From Candidatus Kuenenia hertensis (GTDB lineage Bacteria; Planctomycetota; Brocadiia; Brocadiales; Brocadiaceae), in assembly GCA_021646465.1 (NCBI GenBank), contig SOET01000010.1, positions 36,939-100,938 on the forward strand: a stretch of DNA of 64,000 bases, read 5' to 3'. Below the pieces are notes generated by a model. It saw nothing but the letters and a program-made list of their open reading frames with translations, made no database searches and was not told where the DNA came from. A program made the translations under genes and the position numbers. Positions 53,851 to 62,187 of the stretch are shown one piece after another (position 1 is the stretch's first letter; each line of letters opens with the position of its first letter).

Positions 53851-56424
53851 TTAAAACAATATTGAACTGATTTCATCATATTCTATTTCTTCCTTACTAA
53901 GTCTGCTTTTAAGTTTCTTAATGTTTATTTCAATTAGCTTGTCGCCTTCGATATTCAAACAATCTCTGAACTTTTTGAAGATATAGTCTGCGGAGTGTCT
54001 TGAAAGTCCGTAATTCTGCAAGGCAATTACGATTGTGTTTTGTGTTCCGTATTCTAAAAATGTCGCCCAGTTTACACCTGCATTTTCTTCTCCCAATATT
54101 TCGACAAGCATTGCGTAATAGTTATTGAAGTATTTTTCAAAGAGGAATCGTAAAACACTTTCAATATTATCAATAATGTCTCCAATCAGAACATTGATAT
54201 GGTGTTTACTGTTGTCAAATACTTCATAAGATGGTTCACCATTTTTATAGCCGACCATTAGTGTGCTTTCTTTGCGATTGCAATAAGCTATTGATTCATT
54301 AATAATTTGGCTTAAAGGAATTCCATTTATCCATTGGTTCATCAGAACGGCATAATAGTCAAGTTGATTTTCAGATTTAAACTTCTTTTCCTCTGTTGCC
54401 CAATGGAACATAGTATAGAATTTATGTAGCCATTCTTGACATATTTCATAATTCACCCGACTTGGCAATTTGATAGCCGCTGGATTCTTGGCTTGTTTTT
54501 TTAAAGCAATGAATACTTCATTCTGAATTTTGAGCTTGATTGAATTGTTTGTATTCAGAACGCTTGAAGGCACTTCGACCTCACCGTTTTTCTTTTTTGC
54601 CAATTCAATTATTGCTTCCTTATTTTCGGCAATAAGCTTTTTGATAATCTCACTGTTGTAATTGGCTCGTTCAATTTCTAGTGTGTCAATGCTTATGATA
54701 TTGGCAATGTATTCCAATATCTCTTTCATAGTTTCCGTTTCGCCTTTTATGTCTGGATTCTCATTCAGAATTTGCTCAATCTTCTTAAGCTTTTTGTCAA
54801 TGTAGTTTTCAACGGATGGATTTAGCTTTATTTCTGCTTCTCCTTCCAACAGGGCTTCATGCTTTTTCCAGTCTTTATCTGTTTCTTTCAAACAAATGAT
54901 GTTTCCCGACAATTCATGTTTTAATCTTCCTGCTCTTCCTGCAAGATTCCAAAAGTCTATTGGTTGAAAAGTATTTCTACCGTTTTTGTTATTCAGGATG
55001 AAAACGTTTTTTGCCGGCAGGTTTACACCTTCCAAAAGCGTTGATGTGCAAAACACATAGTTGATTTCTCTATCCTTAAAAAGTCCTTCAACTTTATTTC
55101 TGATAATCAGAGGAAGATTACCAAAGTGATAGGTAATTCCTCCATTCAGAAACTCTCCCAAATAGTAATCTTTATGAATGTAGGCTCTGATTTGGCGTAT
55201 AACCCTTTTTACATTTTTAGAAACTTCAACCTGCTTTTTCTGATTAAGCTCAAATAGTTTTGCTGATTTATCAACTGCATCGAATCTTGAACTGCAATAC
55301 ACGATATTGCTTTCGTCATCACCAATAGCAGAAAGAACATCATAAATCGTTTCAGACTTTGTTACGATTTTTGGCTCAAATTCATAATTCCCATTGTCCA
55401 AATAGTGAGTTACTCGCTTTGCCACCAAATCAACAAAAAACAGGTTTTGCGAAACAGGTGTTTCTATGGTTCTGAAAAACTGCTTCTCATCCTTTTTGAA
55501 CAATTTCAGAAAGACTTCCGGATTCGCAACATTCGGTGAAGAGAAATATAAATTCAGGTTTGGATTTCTTCGTAGTGCCTTTGAAATTGCAGAATAAGCG
55601 GTTACTGCTCGGCTATCTTTTTCTGCTGCCAGTTTATGAGCTTCATCTATGAATAAATAAGCAATAGAAGGATTATTCTTTTGGGATAAATAGCTTAGAA
55701 GCCTTTCAGGTGTCAGCACAAAAATGTAATGGTTTTCAGTTGATGGCAATTCAGAAACATTGGAGTTGGTTATTACCGTGTAATTGTAATGCTCCAAAAC
55801 ATCTTTGAGTTCTTTGTTCAGGTCTATAGAAAACTGGTTAATTAAAGCCCTGGTCGGAACCATGATGACAATATTCTCAGGTGGTTTGTTGCCGACAACT
55901 TTTCTGATGAATGATTTAATGATAAAAGATTTGCCCATTGAAGTAGGGCCTGAAAAACTGAAATGCTTTGAACCGCTTATCTTTTTGTAAAGTTCAAATT
56001 GAGAATCGGTAAAAATCAAATCTTCGGTATCGGGAACAGCTTGAATAAATTCCTTGACTTTCTTTTCAAGTTCTCTGTCAAAAGGTAATTCAGAACTGTT
56101 GTTTCCATTCTTTAAAAACTCAATACCGGGGAAGTTGCCCAATTTGGCCAAAACGGAATGTGAGAAGGTTTGATAGTATGGATTGGTTTTGTAATCCTCA
56201 TTGAGCAAGGTAATGAGTTGATATGCTTTATTTCTTGCTTTCGGATTTTTGGAGTTGGAAAGTATATCAGCAAACCGAAGTGTATCATGCAATTCTTTTT
56301 CGGTTAGCTTGATACTCCTGCCATTCTCTGAAAACAAGTTGTTAGCCAATAGTTTAGCTGCTTTATTGTTGAGGGCAATAAAGTATTCGTCTTGCAAAAC
56401 ATCATTGGCTAAACGTTCAATCAT
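53851..56424 (-). CDS. hamB: Hachiman defence helicase HamB
   Basis: 857-residue superfamily 2 helicase. Walker A GPTSMGKS at residues 159-166, motif Ia VPTRALINQF, motif II LFIDEAHKL, motif III-like YFSSPN, and motif VI in DFWNLAGRAGRLKHEL. The long C-terminal helical part has no recognised domain. The ATG (56424) overlaps the hamA stop by 4 bases, so the two are coupled. In Hachiman, HamB senses or remodels DNA and holds the HamA nuclease until infection, then releases it. No Shine-Dalgarno is visible, unlike most neighbours. The call rests on the DUF1837 partner plus helicase pairing. Confidence 0.8.
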   Translation of the reverse strand: MIERLANDVLQDEYFIALNNKAAKLLANNLFSENGRSIKLTEKELHDTLRFADILSNSKNPKARNKAYQLITLLNEDYKTNPYYQTFSHSVLAKLGNFPGIEFLKNGNNSSELPFDRELEKKVKEFIQAVPDTEDLIFTDSQFELYKKISGSKHFSFSGPTSMGKSFIIKSFIRKVVGNKPPENIVIMVPTRALINQFSIDLNKELKDVLEHYNYTVITNSNVSELPSTENHYIFVLTPERLLSYLSQKNNPSIAYLFIDEAHKLAAEKDSRAVTAYSAISKALRRNPNLNLYFSSPNVANPEVFLKLFKKDEKQFFRTIETPVSQNLFFVDLVAKRVTHYLDNGNYEFEPKIVTKSETIYDVLSAIGDDESNIVYCSSRFDAVDKSAKLFELNQKKQVEVSKNVKRVIRQIRAYIHKDYYLGEFLNGGITYHFGNLPLIIRNKVEGLFKDREINYVFCTSTLLEGVNLPAKNVFILNNKNGRNTFQPIDFWNLAGRAGRLKHELSGNIICLKETDKDWKKHEALLEGEAEIKLNPSVENYIDKKLKKIEQILNENPDIKGETETMKEILEYIANIISIDTLEIERANYNSEIIKKLIAENKEAIIELAKKKNGEVEVPSSVLNTNNSIKLKIQNEVFIALKKQAKNPAAIKLPSRVNYEICQEWLHKFYTMFHWATEEKKFKSENQLDYYAVLMNQWINGIPLSQIINESIAYCNRKESTLMVGYKNGEPSYEVFDNSKHHINVLIGDIIDNIESVLRFLFEKYFNNYYAMLVEILGEENAGVNWATFLEYGTQNTIVIALQNYGLSRHSADYIFKKFRDCLNIEGDKLIEINIKKLKSRLSKEEIEYDEISSILF

Positions 56425-57332
56425 TCTTCTGCTCTTGCAATTTTCTTGATGATTTCTTTACGTGTCTCATCCAGTTTCATAAATGGAAAAACGTAAACGT
56501 AAAAGGTATAACTGTATAGTTCGTATTCTTCAATCTTCTTTTTGATGTGGTCCATTTTGCCCTCTACTTCGGCTTTGATTTGTGATTTTATCAAAGCGAG
56601 AAATTTATCGTTGCTCAAACGCTTTTCCTCATCTGTTGGGTCAATCTCAAAACCTGCGAAAATGGCAAAGGCATTATTCTTAACAATTGGGTCGGTTTCA
56701 CTTGCCTTGGGCATGATTACCGATTTAAGGAATTGATACAAGTCTTCGTCAAATGCCTCTTTGCACAACTGCGAATTGATTAACCCAATTTCATCATAGA
56801 TGTTGTTCTTCTTACGAGTTAGAAAATCATGTATTGATTTGAAGGCGTTAGAAATTGCTGTAGTTAATTTCTGTTCGAGTTTTGACTCACCGAATATGAG
56901 TTGATAGTTTTTCGGTGCTAATTCAAGTAAATGAATACCATCCGAACCTTTGGCATAATCGTTTGACGAAAGTTTGATTTCTAATTTGGTCAGTATTTTT
57001 GGGGCTTTCAAATGAGATTCGAGGAAACAAAACAAGAACAATTCACCTGCTTCACCGTCATTGACATTATAGTCTCTGAATTTTGAGCCGGCCTTTTCTA
57101 CCAGTTCATAGTAGCGTTGGTCTTTTTCAAATTCTTTTATTTCCTTTTTCGATAAGGCAAAAGGAATCATGTGGTTTCCTAATTGCTTTATGAGTTCATC
57201 ATAACAAAACTGGTTGTTTTCAATTTTAAGAATATGCAGATTAAGTCTTGAATGAGTGTCAGGAACATCACATTCAATCTCTTTGTAAAAGAGGTCTAAG
57301 AATTTTTCATTAATACTCGGTTTAAAATCCAT
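56421..57332 (-). CDS. hamA: Hachiman nuclease HamA (DUF1837)
   Basis: 303 residues. Signature of DUF1837: GEAGELFLFCFLESHLKAPK at 93-112, DGIHLL around D131, and FGESKLEQKL with E149 and K151. These supply a PD-(D/E)XK-type active site (acidic residue, ExK). HamA is the effector nuclease of Hachiman, held by HamB and released to degrade DNA on phage attack. Full family length, no damage. It is located 14 bases after hsdS on the minus strand, so it may be read from the restriction operon's promoter. The start lacks a Shine-Dalgarno, which suggests a Bacteroidota-like origin. Confidence 0.82.
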   Translation of the reverse strand: MDFKPSINEKFLDLFYKEIECDVPDTHSRLNLHILKIENNQFCYDELIKQLGNHMIPFALSKKEIKEFEKDQRYYELVEKAGSKFRDYNVNDGEAGELFLFCFLESHLKAPKILTKLEIKLSSNDYAKGSDGIHLLELAPKNYQLIFGESKLEQKLTTAISNAFKSIHDFLTRKKNNIYDEIGLINSQLCKEAFDEDLYQFLKSVIMPKASETDPIVKNNAFAIFAGFEIDPTDEEKRLSNDKFLALIKSQIKAEVEGKMDHIKKKIEEYELYSYTFYVYVFPFMKLDETRKEIIKKIARAEE

Positions 57333-57346
57333 AGAAGTTGAATTGA

Positions 57347-58504
57347 TTATACACTAACGGCCTTATTGAAAGTTAACTCCCCCCGAAACGCCTTTTGGCT
57401 CAAACTGCCATACAAATTTTCCAACTCCTGCAAGCTTTGTTGGTATTGGGATTTGAAGGCTTCTGTTTTTTCTACGATTTGGGCATATTGGGTTTGGAGT
57501 GAGAGGGGTGGTTTGATCATTTTTATTTTTTCGAATCCACCTTTCGTTAAAATTTTCTTCATTCCATTTGATGCAGCATCTTGGATATATTTTCTTGAAA
57601 TTTTGAAAAGCCAATACAAATACAAAGGATTAATTTCGTTATTACGTTGTATTGCATTTATTTGTTGATTAAAAGACATCTTTCTATTTGTCAAAGCAGC
57701 TCTTCCAACAGATTGAATACTTCCTGCAATGCAAGCAACAAGTAAAGCACCGCTTTCAACTGTTCTTGCATATTTCAATCCTGTCTCTGAAAGATGTTCG
57801 ACTGCATTTGTTATGTATGTATCATCTACTGGAATATTATCTGTTTTAATCCATTCTATAAAATTGGAGGAATAGTTTTCGGCATTATTTCTCGGAGGTG
57901 TATTTCCTGTAATTATCTCACCAAAATATTTCAATTCAACCTTTTCCCAATTCTTTTCATTTTTGGTGCATTCTCCAAACATCTCCAAAAACGTGCTTTT
58001 CAAAAATTCATCCAGCAGGCGGATGCTTTCTTTGCGTTGGGCTATCAGGTTTTCGGCTTTGCTGAGGATGTTGGCAATGTGGAGTTGGTCGTTGACACTT
58101 ATCACAGGAACTTCCAAATCATCTAAAGCTTTTCTGCGTATGTGTGGAATTGTTGCACCAGTAGTTTTGCTCCGTAAATATTGATATTGTGATTGGAGGA
58201 ATATTCCAATAAAAGTTGTTGAGTATAAGTCAGGTTGCTTTTTTCGTAACAAAGCAATTGTGCTTCCAATGTATCCCGACTTTCCATAACCTATTGTTCC
58301 AGCGTTCGCACCATCCCAAGCTATGAGAACATCATCTTCTTTAGCAAATACACCAGTCTTATCATTTGTGAATTTCGGGTTAGTGTCATTACGTAAATCA
58401 TCAATTTGTAGAACCCTAACTGAATTCTCATCAGGAGTATCTACAAAGGATGGTTTCTTTCCTTTTTTAACTTCAACGATATTTTTGAGTTTTTCAAACT
58501 TCAT
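57347..58504 (-). CDS. hsdS: Type I restriction-modification specificity subunit
   Basis: 385 residues with the two-half HsdS layout. The first target-recognition domain runs from FEKLKNIVEVKKGKKPSF to TIPHIRRKALDDLEVPV. A conserved helical spacer follows: LHIANILSKAENLIAQRKES. The second recognition domain begins ELKYFGEIITGNTPPRNNAE and ends in the second spacer LENLYGSLSQKAFRGEL. HsdS gives sequence specificity to HsdM/HsdR. It overlaps the hsdM frame by 4 bases (ATGA at 58501-58504). Intact, while hsdM and hsdR are damaged. Confidence 0.88.
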   Translation of the reverse strand: MKFEKLKNIVEVKKGKKPSFVDTPDENSVRVLQIDDLRNDTNPKFTNDKTGVFAKEDDVLIAWDGANAGTIGYGKSGYIGSTIALLRKKQPDLYSTTFIGIFLQSQYQYLRSKTTGATIPHIRRKALDDLEVPVISVNDQLHIANILSKAENLIAQRKESIRLLDEFLKSTFLEMFGECTKNEKNWEKVELKYFGEIITGNTPPRNNAENYSSNFIEWIKTDNIPVDDTYITNAVEHLSETGLKYARTVESGALLVACIAGSIQSVGRAALTNRKMSFNQQINAIQRNNEINPLYLYWLFKISRKYIQDAASNGMKKILTKGGFEKIKMIKPPLSLQTQYAQIVEKTEAFKSQYQQSLQELENLYGSLSQKAFRGELTFNKAVSV

Positions 58505-60075
58505 TTCATCAATTCTTTTAATTCCGCCAATCCTTTTTGAATATCTGCTTCCATGCTTTCCAACTTCCCAAAAATCACATTTGGCTTTTCATACACCACT
58601 TCTTCATACACTTCTTCTTTGTAGGTACTCAGGTTCAGGTCGTAGTTGTTTTCTACAATTTCCTTTTTCGGCACGGTGAAGTATTTCAGCTTGCGGTTCC
58701 CTTCGGCTGCGCTCAGGGTACCGCGTTCTTTGTATCGTTGCACAATGTCGGGCAAATCGCTATCTGCAATTTTGTTTCGCTTGTCGTCTAAGGTGTAGCC
58801 ATCGGCTTGCATGTCATAAAATCAAACGTTGTTGGTTTCACCGCCCTTTGTAAAAATCAAAATAGCCGTGCTTACACCTGCATAGGGTTTAAATACTCCG
58901 CTTGGCACAGCAATTACCGCTTTCAATTCTGCTTTTTCAATAATCAGCTTCCGCACTGCTTCAAATGCCTTTCCACTGTTTTGTATCACACCGCTTGGCA
59001 CAATTACAGAAGCCGTTCCGCCCATTTTCAGCATGTTAAAAATGCGTTCTACAAATAGCAGTTCGGTTTTGGTGGTGGGCAGTTTCAGTCCTTCGTTAAT
59101 ATCGCCTTTGTCAATATTGCCAGTAAAAGGTGGATTGGCAAGAACAATATCAAATTGACTGTCTTCATTGTAGCTTTTGCTCAGGGTGTCTTTGTAGTCA
59201 ATTTTGGGTTCGTCAATGCCGTGCATCATCATGTTCATCAATCCCAAACGCACCATGGTTGTATCAATATCGTAACCCACAAAGCTTTTATCCAAAATGC
59301 TTTTTACTTCCTGTGTCAGCACGGCACTAATAGCAGCATGTTCAAAACCGTCTTCATCTTTTTGCAACTTGGCAGGGTCTTTTTTTCTGACCAAATCGGT
59401 GAGGATGTATTGATACGCACCCAACAAGAAACCGCCTGTTCCGCAAGCAGGGTCGGCAATGCGTTGCCCCAATTGCGGAGCTACCAATTCAGCCATAAGT
59501 TTGATGATGTGGCGTGGTGTGCGGAACTGACCGTTCTTTCCTGCCGTGGCAATTTCACTTAACAGCATTTCATACACATCGCCTTGTATGTCCTGAAAAG
59601 CATGGCCGCCTTCGGTAGCATCTTTTTCAATTTCTTTGAAAATTTCTTCTACAATGTTGATGGCAGAAACCAGTAAACTGGCTTTCGGCATAATGAAGAC
59701 AGCGTTTGCCATGTGTTTGGTGAAAGGGGAAGTTTCTCCGTTCAGGTCTTTCAAAAACGGAAACACTTTCATTTGCAAATGCATCAGCATTTCGTCTGCG
59801 GGCTTGTGTTTGAAAACACTCCAACGCAATTCATTTTTGTCAATGCTTTCGTTGCTGCCCGGAATTTGAAACTTACCAGAAAATCGGGAAACGTATTTTT
59901 CGCCTGTCCATTCTGCATCCCGTTCACGTTTGGCTTCCAAATCGTCCAAACGTTTCATGAAAATGAGATAGGTAATTTGCTCAATGGCCGTTAATGGATT
60001 GGCGATGCCGCCCTCCCAGAAGTTTTGCCAGAGTTTGTCTATAAGTGATTTTAGTTGTGCGTTGTTTTGGAGCAT
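58501..60075 (-). pseudogene. hsdM: Type I DNA methylase gene with in-frame TGA
   Basis: The 524-codon frame of HsdM is open from ATG 60075 except for a single TGA at 58824-58822. Upstream it has the SAM motif ADPACGTGGFLLGAYQ, catalytic NPPF in VLANPPFTGN, and QFRTPRHIIKLM. After the stop it continues without shift as FYDMQADGYTLDDKRNKI and ends LKELMK. The stop replaces the conserved Trp of NNVWFYDM (TGG to TGA). Termination would remove about 107 residues including the region that contacts HsdS. It could be a recent nonsense mutation, phase/readthrough control or a sequencing error. Confidence 0.8.
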
Positions 60076-60189
60076 ATCATTTTTTATTTCACCCCTTCGG
60101 GGTTTTGAGATTGTTTAATCCCGAAGGGATGAAATGATTATAGAACATCCCATTTCCAAAACCGCCCAAACCCCAAAGGGGTGACATGA
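60076..60189. repeat. Short ACCCCTTCGGGGT-type palindromes
   Basis: Several copies of ACCCC(t/a)(t/a)(c/a)GGGGT-like palindromes (for example near 60093-60107 and 60167-60184) and a related TCCCGAAGGGA between them. The same motif occurs near 35203. Confidence 0.5.
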
Positions 60190-60336
60190 TTAATCTATCC
60201 ATTCAAATAAATATTTTTCGTTGTGTTCGATTTCAAATTTTCTCAAAAAATCAATGTATTCTTCTTTGAAAGTTTTCTTTTGGTGATGTTCTTCCTGATT
60301 TAAAATGTAATCATATACATTCTGAATTTGAGAGAC
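60190..60336 (-). pseudogene. RAYT/IS200-like transposase C-terminal remnant
   Basis: About 48 codons ending TAA at 60192-60190, reading IQNVYDYILNQEEHHQKKTF, then KEEYIDFLRKFEIEHNEKYL and FEWID. This is the characteristic C-terminus of REP-associated tyrosine (Y1) transposases. The catalytic HUH and Tyr parts are absent; a MITE begins 6 bases beyond. Its presence fits the many REP palindromes in the window. Confidence 0.7.
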
Positions 60337-60341
60337 CTTAA

Positions 60342-60470
60342 GGGGTCAAACCTAATCAGGCTGTCCGAGAATACAAAATCGTAAAAATTCAGATATTGAT
60401 TTAGAAAGACTTATGACTTAAGAAATCGCGAAAAAGTGAATTCTCGGACAGCCTGATTAGGTCTGACCCC
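60342..60470. mobile_element. 129-bp MITE with 31-bp terminal inverted repeats
   Basis: The left end starts GGGGTCAAACCTAATCAGGC and the right end is its complement with one mismatch over 31 bases, enclosing ~67 AT-rich bases. It lies between the transposase remnant and the hsdR remnant, and supplies the premature stop of the hsdR frame. Confidence 0.85.
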
Positions 60471-60621
60471 ACTTCCCCCCATCCAGCATCTGCTTTGTAA
60501 GCTTGACGTTATTTTCGAGCAAGATGTTAGCCTTGCCGTCTTTATTGTCAAAAAAACGCCAACCCGCTTCTTCGAGGAGTTTATTGATTTTAATGCGTGC
60601 CTTTGCTTCCTTCTGCGCCAT
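60457..60621 (-). pseudogene. hsdR: hsdR N-terminal remnant
   Basis: A 54-codon frame from ATG 60621 reading RIKINKLLEEAGWRFFDNKD, then GKANILLENNVKLTKQML. This is the start of the type I restriction subunit (EcoEI-type HsdR). After about 48 codons the frame runs into the MITE end and stops at TAA 60459-60457. The remaining ~700-1000 codons (nuclease and helicase) are missing. Restriction by this locus is therefore lost. Confidence 0.75.
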
Positions 60622-60907
60622 ATTTCGAATTTATTTCAATGAGTCGAATCGGTTTTTCAAATACAAACTATAGCGTCCAATAGATGAAACCGAACAGGAT
60701 ATAATAAAACCAGATAAAATGAACCAGTATCTGATCACAACACCATCATGGACAAACAAGTTTGTCCATGCCACCCTGTTTAAAATACCATTCGATTTTG
60801 CCCCTTTTTATACTATAGCACATAATTGTCTATTAGAATGGATTGTTGCAAGCACAAATAAATACCGCATTTGGCGTACAATATCAATAGGTTTTTAGAC
60901 GGTAGGG
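60622..60907. other. Short intergenic region with a hairpin
   Basis: CATGGACAAAC/GTTTGTCCATG hairpin near 60748-60772. No gene supported. Confidence 0.4.
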
Positions 60908-61246
60908 TCAGAGATTGTTTAGATATTCTTTAATTCTTTCGTGGTTTTCATTTTCTTTGTTGCCCTTAAAATATATCTCAATAAAATCTACCCTCAAATT
61001 ATTGTCATGGAAAGCATAAATAATCCGCAGAGAAGAACCCTTTAGGTAGCGGCAAAATAAACGTGCCTTTATGATAGTACAATGGTCATTTGTTGTTATG
61101 GCGTTAAAATGTTTACTGTTTCCTAAAGGCGCAACGGTAATTACGCGTTTAAACTCCTCCAGGTCATCCGGCAATGATTGGTATTTTTTAGCCAACCGCT
61201 TACATTCTTTGACAAATTCGGGCAGTTCATTAAAGGTCATCGTCAT
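60908..61246 (-). CDS. RelE-fold toxin paired with Panacea antitoxin
   Basis: 112 residues. FNELPEFVKECKRLAKKYQS, then LEEFKRVITVAPLGNSKHFN, IKARLFCRYLKGSSLRIIYA and VDFIEIYFKGNKENEN follow the RelE/HigB strand-helix order, with the basic residues expected at the ribosomal A-site. It overlaps the antitoxin gene by 17 bases (antitoxin first in transcription). RelE-like toxins cut mRNA on ribosomes. It lies next to a defence island, as Panacea pairs often do. Confidence 0.75.
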   Translation of the reverse strand: MTMTFNELPEFVKECKRLAKKYQSLPDDLEEFKRVITVAPLGNSKHFNAITTNDHCTIIKARLFCRYLKGSSLRIIYAFHDNNLRVDFIEIYFKGNKENENHERIKEYLNNL

Positions 61247-62024
61247 AGTTTCTTACTGAATAATGCTCGTCACGATAGAACACGCTTTCATAAGAAAGCG
61301 GTTGTCCTTCTTTTGCTACTTTCCACGGAATATCTTCGTGGGAGTAATTTTCTATTTCTTTGGCATTTTTATCAGAAAGACGCGCTAAGACTTCGTCAAT
61401 GTGGGCAATTTCCTGTGCTGAAAGGGTACTAAGATCGGCTCGCTTAACCGGCAGATATTTTTTTTGCAAATGGTTAAAATATTTGCTTTTTACCGCTTCT
61501 ATCTCGCCATTTTTTTGCATATCTTTTAAAATCGCTCCCAACTCAACAGACGTAGGTCCATGATGATTTTTAATGTAAGTCGCCCCCATTAAGTTTTCTT
61601 CATACTTTTCATAATAATCAAAATCAATAAAATAAAGGAGTTTATGGATCACGGTTTCACCAACGTTTGGCTTGCCTCCGACATTTTCCAAAATATAAAG
61701 CAATACCTGCTTAAATTTATCAAGATTCTTTCGTGTTACGCGGATGTGAAGACCGGGATCTGCTTTTTTGCCTGTATTCGTTTTTTCTAAAACAACCTCA
61801 TGCTTTGGCTCTTTGCCGGCTAAAAAATCCTCGAAAGAAATACCAAAAATATCTGCAAGCACCTTCGCTGCAGAAATAGTTAAATCCTTCTCACCATGCT
61901 CTATTTGGATATAAGTAGGGCGGGAAACACCAATTTTTGACGCCAGATATTCCTGGGTCAAATTATGTTTTTTGCGCATCCGTTGAATGAATGTTGAATG
62001 TTTAGAAACATGATAGTTAGCCAT
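61230..62024 (-). CDS. HTH-Panacea (DUF4065) antitoxin/regulator
   Basis: 264 residues. The N-terminal 65 are a Xre-type helix-turn-helix: MRKKHNLTQEYLASKIGVSR then PTYIQIEHGEKDLTISAAKV. The C-terminal ~170 residues are the Panacea domain: LLYILENVGGKPNVGETVIH, KLLYFIDFDYYEKYEENLMG, and YIKNHHGPTSVELGAILKDM. In Panacea systems this domain neutralises widely different toxins and the HTH part represses the operon. The promoter and operator repeats upstream (62083-62126) fit autoregulation. The toxin is the overlapping RelE-like gene at 60908. Confidence 0.88.
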   Translation of the reverse strand: MANYHVSKHSTFIQRMRKKHNLTQEYLASKIGVSRPTYIQIEHGEKDLTISAAKVLADIFGISFEDFLAGKEPKHEVVLEKTNTGKKADPGLHIRVTRKNLDKFKQVLLYILENVGGKPNVGETVIHKLLYFIDFDYYEKYEENLMGATYIKNHHGPTSVELGAILKDMQKNGEIEAVKSKYFNHLQKKYLPVKRADLSTLSAQEIAHIDEVLARLSDKNAKEIENYSHEDIPWKVAKEGQPLSYESVFYRDEHYSVRNYDDDL

Positions 62025-62082
62025 ATATCACCTGAAAATTAGACTTTTTTAATGGTATTGAAACATTATTATTTATGTAATC

Positions 62083-62126
62083 ATGCTAAACAATGTAAAT
62101 ATATTTGTCAATAATAATGTAAATAT
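62083..62126 (-). promoter_or_regulatory. Operator-promoter of the Panacea toxin-antitoxin operon
   Basis: On the minus strand TTGACA (62111-62106), a 17-base spacer and TAGCAT (62088-62083). The 11-base word AATGTAAATAT (plus-strand reading) occurs twice, at 62092-62102 in the spacer and 62116-62126 just above the -35, 24 bases apart. Those are probable binding sites for the HTH protein. Confidence 0.55.
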
Positions 62127-62187
62127 AATTAACAATCGCATGAATTACTCCATAACACGCAAAGATTTAATCCTTCCTTCTGCACCA

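Noticed and set aside
60342..60470. Rho-independent terminator for the toxin operon
   Set aside because: Arms are 31 bases separated by 67 bases with no T-run; a MITE explains it better.
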